Positions 1 to 8,426 are shown, numbered from the stretch's first letter. The stretch is 64,000 nt of DNA from Micromonospora purpureochromogenes (GCF_900091515.1 NZ_LT607410.1:6510001-6574000), one strand, 5' to 3'. The notes: generated from the sequence alone by a model not told the origin. Numbers and translations are program-made.

Positions 1-660
1 GGTGGTGGCGCGTACGGCTACCTGTTGTTGGTTGCGGGAGCCGCGCCAGCCGTGTGGGGAGTCGAGGAGGTGGTGGATGGTGCGGCCCAGGGTGTAAACG
101 GTGGTGCGCTGGTCGATGACGGCACCGCGGACGAATTCTTCGGGGGCCATGTAACGGCGGGATCCGGGGAGGCGGTCGGTGTCCAGGGTGAACGGGCCGG
201 GACGGTACTCGTCGAGGTCGATCAGGCGTAGTCGACGGGCGTGGAAGTCGTAGAGGAAGCAGCCGTCGTAGAGGTCGACCGCGACGTAGCCGGTCGCGGT
301 GACGGCCAGGTGCGCGTCGAGGATGGTGTCGATGGCCGCTTCGACGTCGCGCAGGGGTAGTTGCTGGAAACGGTGCAGGGCGCTGCGGTCCGAGCCGTGG
401 GTGGTGGCGTGGTTCAGCACGCTGCCGTCATGCCACGGGTAGACCAGCGTCGGCCCGTCGAGGACGTGCTCGGGGCGCACGATCGCCGGGTGCCGGACCG
501 CGGCGTGGAACCGGGCGGCCCGCAGCAAGGAACGGCGGCTCCACGCGGTGGTGGCTGTCTTGACGAACCAGCGACGTCCGGACGCCTCAACGCCGTAGGA
601 GACGCACCCCGAGTCCTGGGCGTCGAAGATCGCGAACGCGGAGTCCAGGGGTAGTTCCAT
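1..660 (-). CDS. Serine/threonine-protein kinase-like protein, 3' end outside the window
   Basis: The frame is open from an ATG at 660 to the window edge, about 220 codons, so the C-terminus is missing. Kinase-like landmarks appear in order: a VAIK-type lysine in WFVKTA (near residue 34), a catalytic-loop equivalent VDLYDGCFLYD, an LIDLDEY segment where DFG is expected, and RYMAPEE, a clear APE motif of the activation segment. The HRD motif is replaced by VDLYDG and DFG by DLD, so the protein may be a divergent kinase or a pseudokinase. It is divergent from the frameshifted gene starting at 774. The kinase fold is inferred from motif order; activity and substrate are unknown. Confidence 0.6.
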   Translation of the reverse strand, partial: MELPLDSAFAIFDAQDSGCVSYGVEASGRRWFVKTATTAWSRRSLLRAARFHAAVRHPAIVRPEHVLDGPTLVYPWHDGSVLNHATTHGSDRSALHRFQQLPLRDVEAAIDTILDAHLAVTATGYVAVDLYDGCFLYDFHARRLRLIDLDEYRPGPFTLDTDRLPGSRRYMAPEEFVRGAVIDQRTTVYTLGRTIHHLLDSPHGWRGSRNQQQVAVRATT

Positions 661-773
661 CACGTAGAGGAGAGTAGGGCCGTATCTCCTCCGCTGAGCG
701 CGAACGCCGTCTGGAGCGGACCTGGTGAGTCGCATGGTTGTGGCATCGTGTCACCGCAAGGGGGGTGAGGCAG

Positions 774-1638
774 GTGGATGTGTCGTCGGCGCCGACAAGG
801 TACGCCGAAGCGTTGCTGTTCGCCGCCGGGGTGGTCGATGCGGCCACCCGTCCCCCACACGGCGACCACGGCGAAGAGCTTCTGCGCGACCCCTACGCGC
901 GGGAAATGCTGAGACATCAGAGCGACTGGTCGTGGTGCGACAACCGGCAGGATGTCGACCTGGCCGCCAGCGGGGCGCTGCGCGCCACCGTCGAGTACGT
1001 CGCCCGTCGTCACGCCACAGCGCTGCCCGACTACACCGGCCGCACCCGTGAACACTGGCCCGACGTCGATGACCGCCTGGCCCGGCTGGCCTCGGCGCTG
1101 CGCTTCGCCCGCCGAGGCCGCCGAGCAGGCCTGGCCGCACCGGCTGCAGCAGGTCCTGGCCCCCTGGGTACGCCAGCGGCTCGCCGCGCTGCTGGCCGCC
1201 ACTGACCGGGCGGAAGGGCTGGGCAGTCTGGACGCCCGCGTGCGGCGCGCGGTCGTGCTGGCCTGGCAGTACCGGTCGGTGCGGCACGAGCTGTTCGCCG
1301 ACCACCACTGGCAGGGACGACCGCCGGCACCATGGTGGTGCCTCGACGGCACGATCGCCGCCCGCTCGCCGTTCGACGGCTACGCCACCACCCAGCTGCC
1401 GTCCTACGCCCTGCACCTGACCCACCTCGACCTCACCACGGGGCGAGGCGAAGGTGAGCTGACCGTCGCCCACTCCGGCACCGCCCCACTGACGTCATAC
1501 CCAGTCACCATCACCGACAGTGCGCCGACACTGCCCACCGGCGTGGAGGCCGAACACCGGACGGCGGTGGCCGACGCGCTGTCAGCCCTCGGCCTCACCC
1601 GTGCCGAAGACTGGGGACCAACCTCGTCAGACCGCTAG
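774..1638 (+). pseudogene. Conserved hypothetical protein with a frameshift near 1105-1120
   Basis: A GTG at 774 follows a strong purine-rich site (GGGGGGTGAG). The frame reads well to about 1105 (ending DDRLARLASALRFA) and continues in another frame from about 1112 (EAAEQAWPHRLQQVL) to the stop at 1638. Together they would give a protein of about 287 residues. One extra base, or two missing, in the GC-rich stretch near 1110 explains the break. It could be a real lesion or a sequencing error. No domain was recognised. The second half is rich in tryptophan and tyrosine (WQYRSVRHELFADHHW). It lies divergently next to the kinase-like gene, so the two may share a promoter region. Confidence 0.5.
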
Positions 1639-1651
1639 GCCGCTGCTGGTC

Positions 1652-2101
1652 TCAGAGGCGAAGGATCCTGTCGTAATCTTCGTCGTACCACCCGTCGGTG
1701 TTGTGCTTCTCGATGGTGCCCGCGACGCGCGTCAGCATCAGCACGTCGCCGTTGAGGGTCAGGGCCGCGTCCTCGGCCCTGCCGGTGAGGATTCTGGCCA
1801 CGGTCGCCAGCATGTGGGGCTTGCCCTTGTCGACCAGGTTGTCCTTGCGCATGTAGAAGCTGACGTCGACGTAGGCCTCCGGCTCCCACTGCCACAGAGC
1901 GCCACCGTCGTCCTCGGCGCTGTAGTAGCCGTGCCGGCCGCCGGTGATGTCCACGACGTACCCGTGCTCGTCGTTCAGTTCGGCGCTGAGCATCCTGCCG
2001 CCGGACGCCGTCGACGTCTCGACCGCTCCGGGAGCAGCCAGCTCCGCCACCTGCTCCAGCGGGATGTCGCCCGCCAGCGTCAGCCGGTACTCGACAGCCA
2101 T
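1652..2101 (-). CDS. SitI3-like immunity-type protein
   Basis: A 149-residue protein. The ATG at 2101 is preferred over upstream starts because it follows AAGGGGTGCAG and gives the usual N-terminus MAVEYRLTLAGD. The sequence, including ELNDEHGYVVDITGG and YVDVSFYMRKDN, resembles the SitI3 family, named for a Myxococcus immunity protein against a Sit toxin. It sits 14 bp downstream of a CdiA-C-like nuclease on the same strand. That toxin-then-immunity order is standard in polymorphic toxin loci. Protection against the neighbouring toxin is inferred from position; the family call is from memory of sequence style. Confidence 0.6.
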   Translation of the reverse strand: MAVEYRLTLAGDIPLEQVAELAAPGAVETSTASGGRMLSAELNDEHGYVVDITGGRHGYYSAEDDGGALWQWEPEAYVDVSFYMRKDNLVDKGKPHMLATVARILTGRAEDAALTLNGDVLMLTRVAGTIEKHNTDGWYDEDYDRILRL

Positions 2102-2114
2102 CTGCACCCCTTCA

Positions 2115-2714
2115 TCAGTCTCGCCCGATGATCTGAATGATCGCACCGTCGCGCGTTACCGCCGCCAGTTCCTTCAGCCCTGTGATGGGCCAGTCGTGGA
2201 ACTGCTTGTGCAGGGCGGCGCGGTCTCCCCGCCAATCGTGGAGGTTCAACATCACGCGTTGGGTCTGCCCCGTGTCAACCTTCCTGGACACCGCGCTCCA
2301 GACGGCGCGGGCCGGCACAGGAGCAGTGGGCGCGTAGCAGTCGAAGACATGCCCCTCGATGAGGAAATCGGGTGCCTTTTCCGGTCTCCCAGAATCCCCG
2401 GTTTCGAGTCGAGCGTCCGCGACCTCCTGCCTCGTGGGGTTCTGGTGAACCCAGTACCCCTTGCCGGCGACCCTGTCGGCACACTCGTTCTCCAACTCCA
2501 GGGCACGCCGCTCCCGTGGCTTCTCGTTCGCGGAGATCCGGGTTCGACGTCCGGTAGGCGACCCGCCGGCGACGCCGGTGGGACGCCTGGTCCACGGGAT
2601 TGCCGCGTCAGTGTCCGTGGAGACAGTTCCGCCCAGGGTGGGGGTCGTCGGGGATGGGCCGCCGGTGGTAGCAGGGGCGGGGCTGGCCGGTGGATGACCG
2701 CCAGCCCCCGTCAG
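2115..2714 (-). CDS. CdiA-C-like tRNase toxin domain protein (start uncertain)
   Basis: The C-terminal 90 residues (KAPDFLIEGHVFDCYAP, VWSAVSRKVDTGQTQRVML, HKQFHDWPITGLKE) match the CdiA C-terminal tRNA nuclease toxin domain. The frame stays open upstream through a Pro/Gly/Thr-rich linker to the DUF6244 stop codon. It contains no ATG or GTG: the available starts are a CTG at 2714 that overlaps the DUF6244 stop, another internal CTG, or a TTG at 2495 that leaves only the toxin domain. Translation is probably coupled to DUF6244. Lack of a good start may mean the toxin is poorly expressed or silenced. Neighbours are DUF6244 upstream and a SitI3-like protein downstream, a complete toxin-immunity arrangement. 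Confidence 0.6.
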   Translation of the reverse strand: MTGAGGHPPASPAPATTGGPSPTTPTLGGTVSTDTDAAIPWTRRPTGVAGGSPTGRRTRISANEKPRERRALELENECADRVAGKGYWVHQNPTRQEVADARLETGDSGRPEKAPDFLIEGHVFDCYAPTAPVPARAVWSAVSRKVDTGQTQRVMLNLHDWRGDRAALHKQFHDWPITGLKELAAVTRDGAIIQIIGRD

Positions 2715-3238
2715 TTTCCCGACGAGCCCAACTGCCGGGCCTGCGCGATCGCCCCTTCGACGGCCTGCCGGGCCCCGCCGGTGCGCTGAACGACCAGCAC
2801 CAAGACCTGCTTGATGGCCTCCAATGCCTGCAACAGCGGCCCGGGTTGCCCGCCCTGTAGGACAATGGCAACGAGTTGCTGCGCCTCGCCGACTCCGGTG
2901 ATGGCCCCGGCCGCCGCGTCACGAGCGGCGTCCACGGCGCTCTGCACCGGCGCCAGCCCGGCGATCGTCTCCTGCGCAGTGGCCCCGTTCGGCACCGCCG
3001 CAGTGGCCTTCGTCGCCTCCCCGATCGACCCGGCGAGACTTCCCAGGCCGCCCTGGATGCCCGCGATCGCGTTGCGCACCCGCGCCACACCCGCCGCCAC
3101 GGCGACGAAGCCCGCACCCGCCGCCCGCAACGCCACCTCCTGCGCCTGACTGTCAGCAGCGGCTGCCAACCCCTGCGCACGTTCGACCCCGGTCATCAAC
3201 GCGCGGAGCTCTCCGATGATCTTTTCGACCTGCGACAC
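2711..3238 (-). CDS. DUF6244 family protein (N-terminal partner of a toxin locus)
   Basis: A 175-residue, alanine-rich, almost entirely helical protein starting at GTG 3238 (VSQVEKIIGELRAL). The body reads ARVRNAIAGIQGGLGSLAGSI, then QLVAIVLQGGQPGPLLQAL and IKQVLVLVVQRTGGARQ, as I recall for DUF6244 proteins of Micromonosporaceae. These look like WXG100-style helical partners encoded ahead of toxins. Its stop overlaps the only plausible upstream start (CTG) of the tRNase gene, implying coupled translation. Longer in-frame starts upstream exist, but the region before 3238 is a conserved leader also found at 12,913-13,075. A role in toxin export or presentation is inferred from gene order only. 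Confidence 0.65.
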   Translation of the reverse strand: MSQVEKIIGELRALMTGVERAQGLAAAADSQAQEVALRAAGAGFVAVAAGVARVRNAIAGIQGGLGSLAGSIGEATKATAAVPNGATAQETIAGLAPVQSAVDAARDAAAGAITGVGEAQQLVAIVLQGGQPGPLLQALEAIKQVLVLVVQRTGGARQAVEGAIAQARQLGSSGN

Positions 3239-3239
3239 G

Positions 3240-3400
3240 TAGCCGGCATCCCCAATCGATGAAAGTGAAAGTGCTGGACAGCTGAACCTACCCGGCGTCC
3301 CTGGGAGGCCACCAGACAGCGGCGAGGCGGTCGGCACCGCAGACAGCCACCGCGATGCGAGTAGTCGCACGAGCGGCTTCCGGTCCAGATTCCAGCTCGT
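3240..3400 (-). repeat. Conserved DUF6244 leader, copy 1
   Basis: About 160 bp upstream of the DUF6244 start is clearly similar to 12,913-13,075, which precedes a second, truncated DUF6244 start. Shared blocks include GCCGGCATCCCCAATCGATG, CAGCTGAACCTACC and a GAGCAGTCGCACGAGC-like stretch. Conservation of the region before the start suggests it holds the promoter and translation signals, although the reading frame is also open through it. Confidence 0.55.
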
Positions 3401-3487
3401 GGGGTGGAGTCTGTGGCTGTCCTGTCCGGCTGTCGACGTGTCAGCATCGACGGGACGGCGGTGCGGGTGTTCCCGTCGGGAGGATCG

Positions 3488-3892
3488 GTGGGTAATCGCA
3501 AGCGCAGTGGCCGCCGGCAGCGGCGAAAGCCGATCCGCCAGATGATCCCGCCCACACGCGTGCCCGGCAGCCGGCGCCCTCACCACCCCGATGAGACGGC
3601 GCTGATGCCGGTCTACGAATACAGCCCCATGTTTGGGCGGCTTGTCGACGCGCCGGTGGAGATGGTGCCGCTGCTCGCGGTCCTAGCCGTCCTGCACCAG
3701 GCGCAGAGCGGCATGCCAGTGGGCACCTGTGTTCCGACGAGTCATCAGGTCAGTTGGGGCACCCGGGCTGACCAGGTGTCGAACGTCAACCGAGGCCGCG
3801 GTGTCAACCTTCAACCGGCGCAGGAAGAACCGGCTGCCGGCGATGTCGGGCTTCACTTGATGCGTGACACATCGGCTCCACTTGACGCGTGA
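3488..3892 (+). CDS. Hypothetical protein, probably truncated at its C-terminus
   Basis: The frame starts at GTG 3488 just after GGGAGGATCG and runs 134 codons. An earlier GTG at 3404 lacks a good binding site. The N-terminus is basic (NRKRSGRRQRRKPIRQ) and the middle, MPVYEYSPMFGRLVDAPVE with LLAVLAVLHQAQSG, looks coding. The last 20 or so codons run through an IS21-like terminal repeat (3,854-3,893), so the natural C-terminus was probably lost. Function unknown. It is divergent from the DUF6244 toxin locus. Confidence 0.4.
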   Translation: MGNRKRSGRRQRRKPIRQMIPPTRVPGSRRPHHPDETALMPVYEYSPMFGRLVDAPVEMVPLLAVLAVLHQAQSGMPVGTCVPTSHQVSWGTRADQVSNVNRGRGVNLQPAQEEPAAGDVGLHLMRDTSAPLDA

Positions 3893-3893
3893 C
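3854..3893. repeat. IS21-like terminal repeat remnant
   Basis: Two copies of CACTTGAYGCGTGAC lie 25 bp apart (3,854-3,868 and 3,879-3,893). Multiple short repeats with this spacing are typical of IS21-family ends, and the same 25-bp period occurs at 10,543-10,587. No istA or istB gene is present, so this is a scar. Confidence 0.4.
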
Positions 3894-3985
3894 GGCTTCC
3901 CGCATGATCGGTCGCCGCTGCTACACGGAGCTATTACTTGACCGGGGACTGCCCCGGGCTTGGTTGACTCGCGGGGTTGAGTGGT

Positions 3986-4849
3986 TCAGGCCGCGTATGC
4001 GGGCTGGTTGATTGTCTCAAACTCGATCGGGGTGAGCTTGCCGAGGCGTCGTTGCCGTCGGCGGCGGTGGCAGGTCCGTTCGATCCAGGTCACGATCGCC
4101 AGGCGCAGTTCGTGGCGGGTGTGCCAGCGTTGCCGGTCCAGGACGTTGCGTTGCAGCAGGGCGAAGAACGATTCCATCGCGGCGTTGTCACCGCAGGCGC
4201 CGACCCGGCCCATTGAACCGACCAATCCGTTACGCCCCAGGGCTTTCACGTACTTTCTGGACCGAAATTGACTGCCCCTGTCGGAGTGGACAATCGTGCC
4301 GGCCGGGTCCCGGAGCCGGGCCGCGTTCGACAGTGCCGCGACGGCGAGGGAAGCCTTCATCCGGGTGTCGATGGAGTAGCCGACGATCCGGCCGGAGTAC
4401 ACGTCCTTGATCGCGCACAGGTAGAGCTTGCCCTCGGCGGTGGGGTGTTCGGTGATGTCGGTCAGCCACAGCCGGTTCGGGGCGTCGGCGACGAAGCGGC
4501 GTTGCACCAGGTCGTCGTGCACCGGCGGTCCGGCCCGCCTGGTCAGCCCTCTGCGTTTGGCGAACACCGACCAGATGCGCTGCTGTGAGCACAGCCGCCC
4601 GACCCGGTTCGGGCCGGCAGTGATGCCGTGGGCGGGTAGTTCGTCGGCGATGAACCGGCAGCCGAACGCCGGATCGTCGGCGTGGATGTCCAGGGCGGTG
4701 TTGATCAGATGGGCGTCGTCGAGGTCCCGCTGACGGACCGGGTTGGCGCGCCACGCGTAGTAGGCCTGCTTGCTGAACCCCAACACCCGGCAGGTCACCG
4801 CGACGGGGATCCCGTCCGCGGCCAGGTCACCGACCAGCGGGTACGTCAT
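3986..4849 (-). CDS. IS3-family transposase OrfB (integrase core)
   Basis: A 287-residue protein beginning MTYPLVGDLAADGIPV at ATG 4849. It carries an HTH_21-like region (HADDPAFGCRFIADEL, residues about 55-70) and an rve integrase core: WLTDITEHPT holds the first Asp, VHSDRGSQF the second, and DNAAMESFFALLQ the Glu. It ends with the rve_3-like CHRRRRQRRLGKLTPIEFE. The start overlaps the orfA stop at AAAATGA, a site suited to -1 frameshifting that would make an OrfAB fusion. Length and motifs look intact. Confidence 0.85.
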   Translation of the reverse strand: MTYPLVGDLAADGIPVAVTCRVLGFSKQAYYAWRANPVRQRDLDDAHLINTALDIHADDPAFGCRFIADELPAHGITAGPNRVGRLCSQQRIWSVFAKRRGLTRRAGPPVHDDLVQRRFVADAPNRLWLTDITEHPTAEGKLYLCAIKDVYSGRIVGYSIDTRMKASLAVAALSNAARLRDPAGTIVHSDRGSQFRSRKYVKALGRNGLVGSMGRVGACGDNAAMESFFALLQRNVLDRQRWHTRHELRLAIVTWIERTCHRRRRQRRLGKLTPIEFETINQPAYAA

Positions 4850-5129
4850 TTTGGGGAGATTTCCTTGGCGAAGTACGCCGCGGCCCGACGCAGGATCTCG
4901 TTCTCCTGCTCCAACACCTTGTTGCGCCTGCGCAGCTCCCGCAGCTCCGCCGACTCGGAACCGGTGGCCCCAGGACGGACACCGTCTTCGACGTCGGTGA
5001 GCTTGAGCCAGCGGTGCAGACACGCCTCGGAGATCCCGAAGTCCTTCGCTATCTGCGCGATCGGGGCCTCACCCATAGGGCGACCGCGACCACATCGCGG
5101 CGGGACTCCAGGGGGAACGCTTTCGGCAT
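4846..5129 (-). pseudogene. IS3-family OrfA with an N-terminal frameshift
   Basis: The intact part, 4,846-5,076, encodes QIAKDFGISEACLHRWL (a helix-turn-helix) and a leucine-zipper-like tail, RELRRRNKVLEQENEILRRA. Upstream, an ATG at 5,129 opens MPKAFPLESRRDVVAVA in another frame, so one base appears to be missing near 5,080. Without the N-terminal helix the DNA-binding domain is incomplete, and the element may be inactive unless the internal ATG at 5,076 is enough. Confidence 0.7.
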
Positions 5130-5200
5130 GACAGACATCCTTCCAGCGAGGAACGCATCCTCACAGGTCAGGAGTCAACCGAACCGGGGGCAGTCCCAAC

Positions 5201-5563
5201 ATCGCCGCGTCAGGCGTCCTCTACGCCGTCCTTTTCAGTGCTTTCTCGCTTGTCCTGCAGCGAAGGAACTGGTCATCGGTCGACGTCACCGGTCCGGCGC
5301 TGAGGATCGTCGAGCGGGGGCGGATGGCCGTCCTCCCGTGGCGGGTGATCCAGTCGGCGACGGTCCGCCGTCCCGGCCCGTTCGCCGTCCTCCAGGTCAC
5401 CCTGCTCCCCGCAGCGGTCGTGCCGTCCGCCACGACGCTTCGTCCACGGCTCCGTGCCGGTCAGCCGGTCTACACGGTCAGCGTCGGCCTGCTTCGGCCC
5501 GCGACTGGCGTCCTGCGTACCGAACTTGCTCGCCACTCACCACAGGTAGTCTCCCGATCCTGA
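5201..5563 (+). pseudogene. C-terminal fragment of a PH-like membrane protein cut by the IS3 element
   Basis: The frame is open from the IS3 boundary with no start codon of its own and gives about 120 residues. It begins with the end of a membrane helix (SGVLYAVLFSAFSLVLQ) and continues with a bacterial PH-like segment (VDVTGPALRIVERGRMAVLPW, RVIQSATVRRPGPFAVLQVTL). This resembles the C-terminal half of the interrupted gene at 8,846-10,536. The N-terminal half is not found on the other side of the IS at 3,945, so the locus was rearranged as well as interrupted. Confidence 0.55.
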
Positions 5564-5595
5564 ATCCCGCTAAGCCGCAGGCTGGTGAACTGCGT

Positions 5596-5811
5596 CTACG
5601 GCAAGCCGACCAGCGACTGCCTACCGGCCGAATCGTGAAAGCGGTAGCGGGCGTGCAGGAACGGGATCACCGCCATCGGGTAGACCGCAGGCAGGCGCAC
5701 CTGGAGTGCCGGTTCGAGGTCGCCAGCAGGCAGACCGGACGGCTGCCAGCCTGCTCCGATGACCGGGCCGGGTATCAACTCACACGGGAGGCGCCGTCGT
5801 GGGCATGGCAC
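5596..5811 (-). other. Unrecognised short reading frame downstream of the CMD gene
   Basis: A 71-codon frame overlaps the end of the decarboxylase-like gene. Its C-terminal part, with LEPALQVRLPAVYPMAVIPF and LHARYRFHDSAGR, has protein-like composition. The start is unclear and no family was recognised. It may be a gene fragment left by rearrangement. Confidence 0.2.
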
Positions 5812-6262
5812 CCTCGGCGAGCTTGAGTCGCGTCCAGATGTTCATGTTGATCACAACGGCCACGATCTCCAGGATCTCGTCCTCCGTGAAGTGCGTAGCC
5901 ATCCTGTCGTGTGCCTCCTGGAAGCGGTTGGTGACGGTGGCGTCGGCGGCTCGGGTCAGCGCCTCGGCGTAGGCCAGCGCGGCTCGCTCCTCCTCGGTGA
6001 ACAGGTGCGTCTCCCACCACGCGGTGAGGGTCTCGACCTTGGACGGCGGGATGTCGGCGGTGCGGGCAGCGGCGTGGTGCACCAGGAGGCAGTAGCTGCA
6101 ATTGTTGATCTGCGCGACGCGTAACCGCAGAAGCTGGGCCAGGGCCTGGTCCACCTGGAGTGTGGCGGTATGGCCGAAAGCTGCGGCCCCGGCGTTTGCC
6201 AGAGCCATGAGTCGCTCGTTTGACGTGGCGTTCAGTCGGACGTTCTGGATCCTGGTATCCAA
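5780..6262 (-). CDS. Carboxymuconolactone decarboxylase / AhpD-like protein
   Basis: A 160-residue protein. The CMD/AhpD redox core appears as RVAQINNCSYCLLVHHAAAR (CxxC plus histidine, around residues 50-65), and LTRAADATVT and ILEIVAVVINMNIWTRL are the usual downstream helices. Such single-domain proteins act as peroxidase-like cytoplasmic enzymes, using the cysteine pair and His to reduce hydroperoxides. The start ATG at 6,262 gives MDTRIQNVRLNATS. It stands alone between insertion sequences, with no partner peroxiredoxin visible. The exact substrate is unknown. Confidence 0.85.
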   Translation of the reverse strand: MDTRIQNVRLNATSNERLMALANAGAAAFGHTATLQVDQALAQLLRLRVAQINNCSYCLLVHHAAARTADIPPSKVETLTAWWETHLFTEEERAALAYAEALTRAADATVTNRFQEAHDRMATHFTEDEILEIVAVVINMNIWTRLKLAEGAMPTTAPPV

Positions 6263-6503
6263 GAGATGACCTCCCGTAGGTCACAACGACAACACCAGTG
6301 GTGGGGACGTCCACGTCGGCGGACAGCCGTATCGGGATTCCCAGCAGCCCTGATAGGCGGCGTAGGTCGTTTACCGCGCCTTTCAGGTGCGCAAGCGTGG
6401 CGATTCGCCGGACCCGCCGTATCACCCGCGGCAAACCGGCACGCCGTCAAGCCCGCCGCACCTTCACCTGGACCTGATCAACCCCATCTCAAACACGCTC
6501 TAA

Positions 6504-7607
6504 GTGGGCGTTTTAATCTTGTCTGCATGTGATTGACGGCATTCGGCCCGCCGATGCCGAGGTTAGCAGCGCGGTCGACTCATGGCTATGGACACCATTT
6601 GCCCCGGCTGATGCCGCATCGATATGCCAGCTTCGTTCCGCAGAACGTGTCTGGTTCAGGAAAGCTCTCGTATCGTCGGACTCCAGGTGCGATCCACCGC
6701 GCCTCGTCCACAGTAGACCTACGGCATGGCCGAGCGACCCGCCTACCCCTCTGACCTGTCCGACGCCCGCTGGGCGCTGATCGCGCCACGGCTGACCGCC
6801 TGGCGCCAGGCCCGCACCGACGCCGGCGTCGGCGGACGTATCGCCACCCACGACCTGCGGGAAATCTTCAACGCCATCCTCTACGTCAACCGCACCGGCA
6901 TCGCCTGGCGCTACCTGCCGCATGACTTCCCGCCCTGGCAGACCGTCTACGGCTACTTCACCGCCTGGACCGGCGACGGCATCTTCACCCAGCTCAACTA
7001 CGACCTCACCGCACTGGCCCGCGCCAGGGCCGGACGCACCACGCAACCGTCGGCCTGCGTCATCGACACCCAGAGCGTGAAGACCTCCACCAACGCATCT
7101 GCCGCCACGCAGGGCATCGACGCCGGCAAGAAGATCGTCGGACGCAAACGCGGCATCGTCACCGACACCCTCGGCCTGCTCCTCGCCGTCATCGTCACCG
7201 CCGCCAGCGCCAGCGCCAGCGACAACACCATCGGTATCGACCTGCTGGAACAGGCCAAAGCCACCCACCCAGCCCTCACCAAAACCTGGGTCGACGCCGG
7301 CTTCAAGAACAAGGTCATCGAACACGGCGCCACCCTCGGCATCGACGTCGAGGTCGTCGCCAAAGACCCACACGTCAAAGGGTTCTCCGTGGTCAAACGC
7401 CGTTGGGTCGTCGAACGAACCCTGGGCTGGATCATGCTCCACCGGCGCTTGGCCCGCGACTACGAAGCCCTGCCCGGGAACTCCGCCAACATGATCCGCA
7501 TCGCCATGATCGACAACCTCGCCAGACGACTCACCAATGAAACCACCCCAACCTGGCGAGACACCTAAAAGCGCATCACTCACAAATTACGTGAATCAGA
7601 CGCCCTC
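6504..7607 (+). mobile_element. IS5-family insertion sequence, 1,104 bp, with TAA target duplication
   Basis: Ends GTGGGCGTTTTAATC and, inwards from the right, GAGGGCGTCTGATTC form an imperfect inverted repeat. TAA directly flanks both ends (6,501-6,503 and 7,608-7,610), the TNA-type duplication known for IS427-like members of IS5. The target was itself the end of another IS5-type element: 7,608 onwards resembles the left end of the 888-bp element at 23,517. Confidence 0.85.
6726..7568 (+). CDS. IS5-family transposase
   Basis: A 280-residue protein with the DUF4096-type N-terminus (YPSDLSDARWALIAPRL, then RTGIAWRYLPHDFPPWQTVY) and a DDE domain. Acidic residues lie in ACVIDTQSVKT and KTWVDAGFKN, and the Glu in RRWVVERTLGWIM. 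Length and motifs are complete, so the element is probably active. Spacing from the left end leaves a 222-bp leader. Confidence 0.9.
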   Translation: MAERPAYPSDLSDARWALIAPRLTAWRQARTDAGVGGRIATHDLREIFNAILYVNRTGIAWRYLPHDFPPWQTVYGYFTAWTGDGIFTQLNYDLTALARARAGRTTQPSACVIDTQSVKTSTNASAATQGIDAGKKIVGRKRGIVTDTLGLLLAVIVTAASASASDNTIGIDLLEQAKATHPALTKTWVDAGFKNKVIEHGATLGIDVEVVAKDPHVKGFSVVKRRWVVERTLGWIMLHRRLARDYEALPGNSANMIRIAMIDNLARRLTNETTPTWRDT

Positions 7608-7645
7608 TAAGGGATGTCTCGCATCTCGATGTCTGTCCCCTCACG
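7608..7645. repeat. Remnant end of an IS related to the 23.5-kb element
   Basis: TAAGGGATGTCTCGCATC followed by TCGATGTCTGTC closely resembles the left end at 23,515 (TAAGGGACGTCTCGTAAC, then GGTGTCTGTC). No transposase follows. The 1,104-bp IS landed on this end. Confidence 0.5.
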
Positions 7646-7690
7646 GGGTCTTTCGCGGTTTGCGCGGGTTCCTGGTGGGAAGGTGGCGGC

Positions 7691-8353
7691 ATGGACAAGG
7701 AGGGGCCGGCGAAGCGGATTGCTCAGAAATCGAGGCAGGTTGCCGAGAGCGACGACCTGCTAAAGGGATTCGATGAGACGGGGCCAACCCAGGGGCAGTA
7801 CAAAGGCTTCTTTGCTTCGTCAATGGCCGGTTCCCTCTGGGCCTGGAATGTCTTTTTCAACTATGGCCTCTTCGGCAACCTTAGCACTGCGGCAAATTTC
7901 AAGAATACCCAGCGGGTTGTGGTCATCTCGTTGGTGGCCTTGCTTGGAGCGCTGATACTGCACCGCGAGATACGTATACGCACGTGGACGCTTTTTGCGT
8001 TTGCCCCGGCTATTCTCTTGGTACTTCTGCGGCTGCTTGCTCCCGCCGGCACGCCGGGCGCTGCACGGCCACGTGTGATTACCGAAGGTGTGTTCGGTGT
8101 GATCGAGGGCGTCCTCATCGTCGCCACCGTAGTCGTAGCGCCGCTCGTCGTGTGGGTGGCCTTGCGATTGCTCGCCCCAAAATTCTTCGTTCTGCCCGGC
8201 CGCCGGACGAAGATTGGCGTCGTCGTCATCGTGGCGATAATTTCCCTGTTGGCCTACTCCGTCGGCCGGTGGAACTACCGGTTCCTCACGTGTGAGGACT
8301 TTACGGCCGCCAATCAGAAACCACCGCCAAGCTGCGTCAAGGCAGAGAAATGA
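7691..8353 (+). CDS. Hypothetical multi-pass membrane protein
   Basis: A 220-residue protein starting ATG 7,691 after GGGAAGGTGGCGGC. A charged cytoplasmic-type N-terminus (about 45 residues) is followed by four or five hydrophobic segments: near 48-65, 72-90, 97-116, 132-158 and 170-187 (VVVIVAIISLLAYSV). Third-position GC is lower than in neighbouring genes, with AAT, ATA and TTT codons frequent, consistent with horizontal acquisition. No family was recognised. Confidence 0.6.
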   Translation: MDKEGPAKRIAQKSRQVAESDDLLKGFDETGPTQGQYKGFFASSMAGSLWAWNVFFNYGLFGNLSTAANFKNTQRVVVISLVALLGALILHREIRIRTWTLFAFAPAILLVLLRLLAPAGTPGAARPRVITEGVFGVIEGVLIVATVVVAPLVVWVALRLLAPKFFVLPGRRTKIGVVVIVAIISLLAYSVGRWNYRFLTCEDFTAANQKPPPSCVKAEK

Positions 8354-8426
8354 CCCTTCGCGCTTGAGTTGCTATGGGTGGACCAACTGTACGAGCGGAT
8401 CTCCTCGTCGGGCAGTCGTAGACCGT

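Larger units (their letters stand above)
3945..5197 (-). mobile_element. IS3-family insertion sequence, nearly complete
   Basis: Terminal inverted repeats match at 22 of 25 positions: the left end from 3,946 starts GGACTGCCCC and the right end, read inwards from 5,196, starts the same. The element is about 1,253 bp and encodes orfA and orfB on the minus strand in the usual overlapping arrangement. No target duplication is visible at its ends, which suggests an old insertion or later rearrangement. It cuts off a PH-like membrane gene whose tail follows at 5,201. Confidence 0.85.

Noticed and set aside
4846..4849. AAAATGA overlap in the IS3 element as a novel recoding site.
   Set aside because: Programmed -1 frameshifting at the orfA/orfB junction is the normal strategy of IS3 elements.
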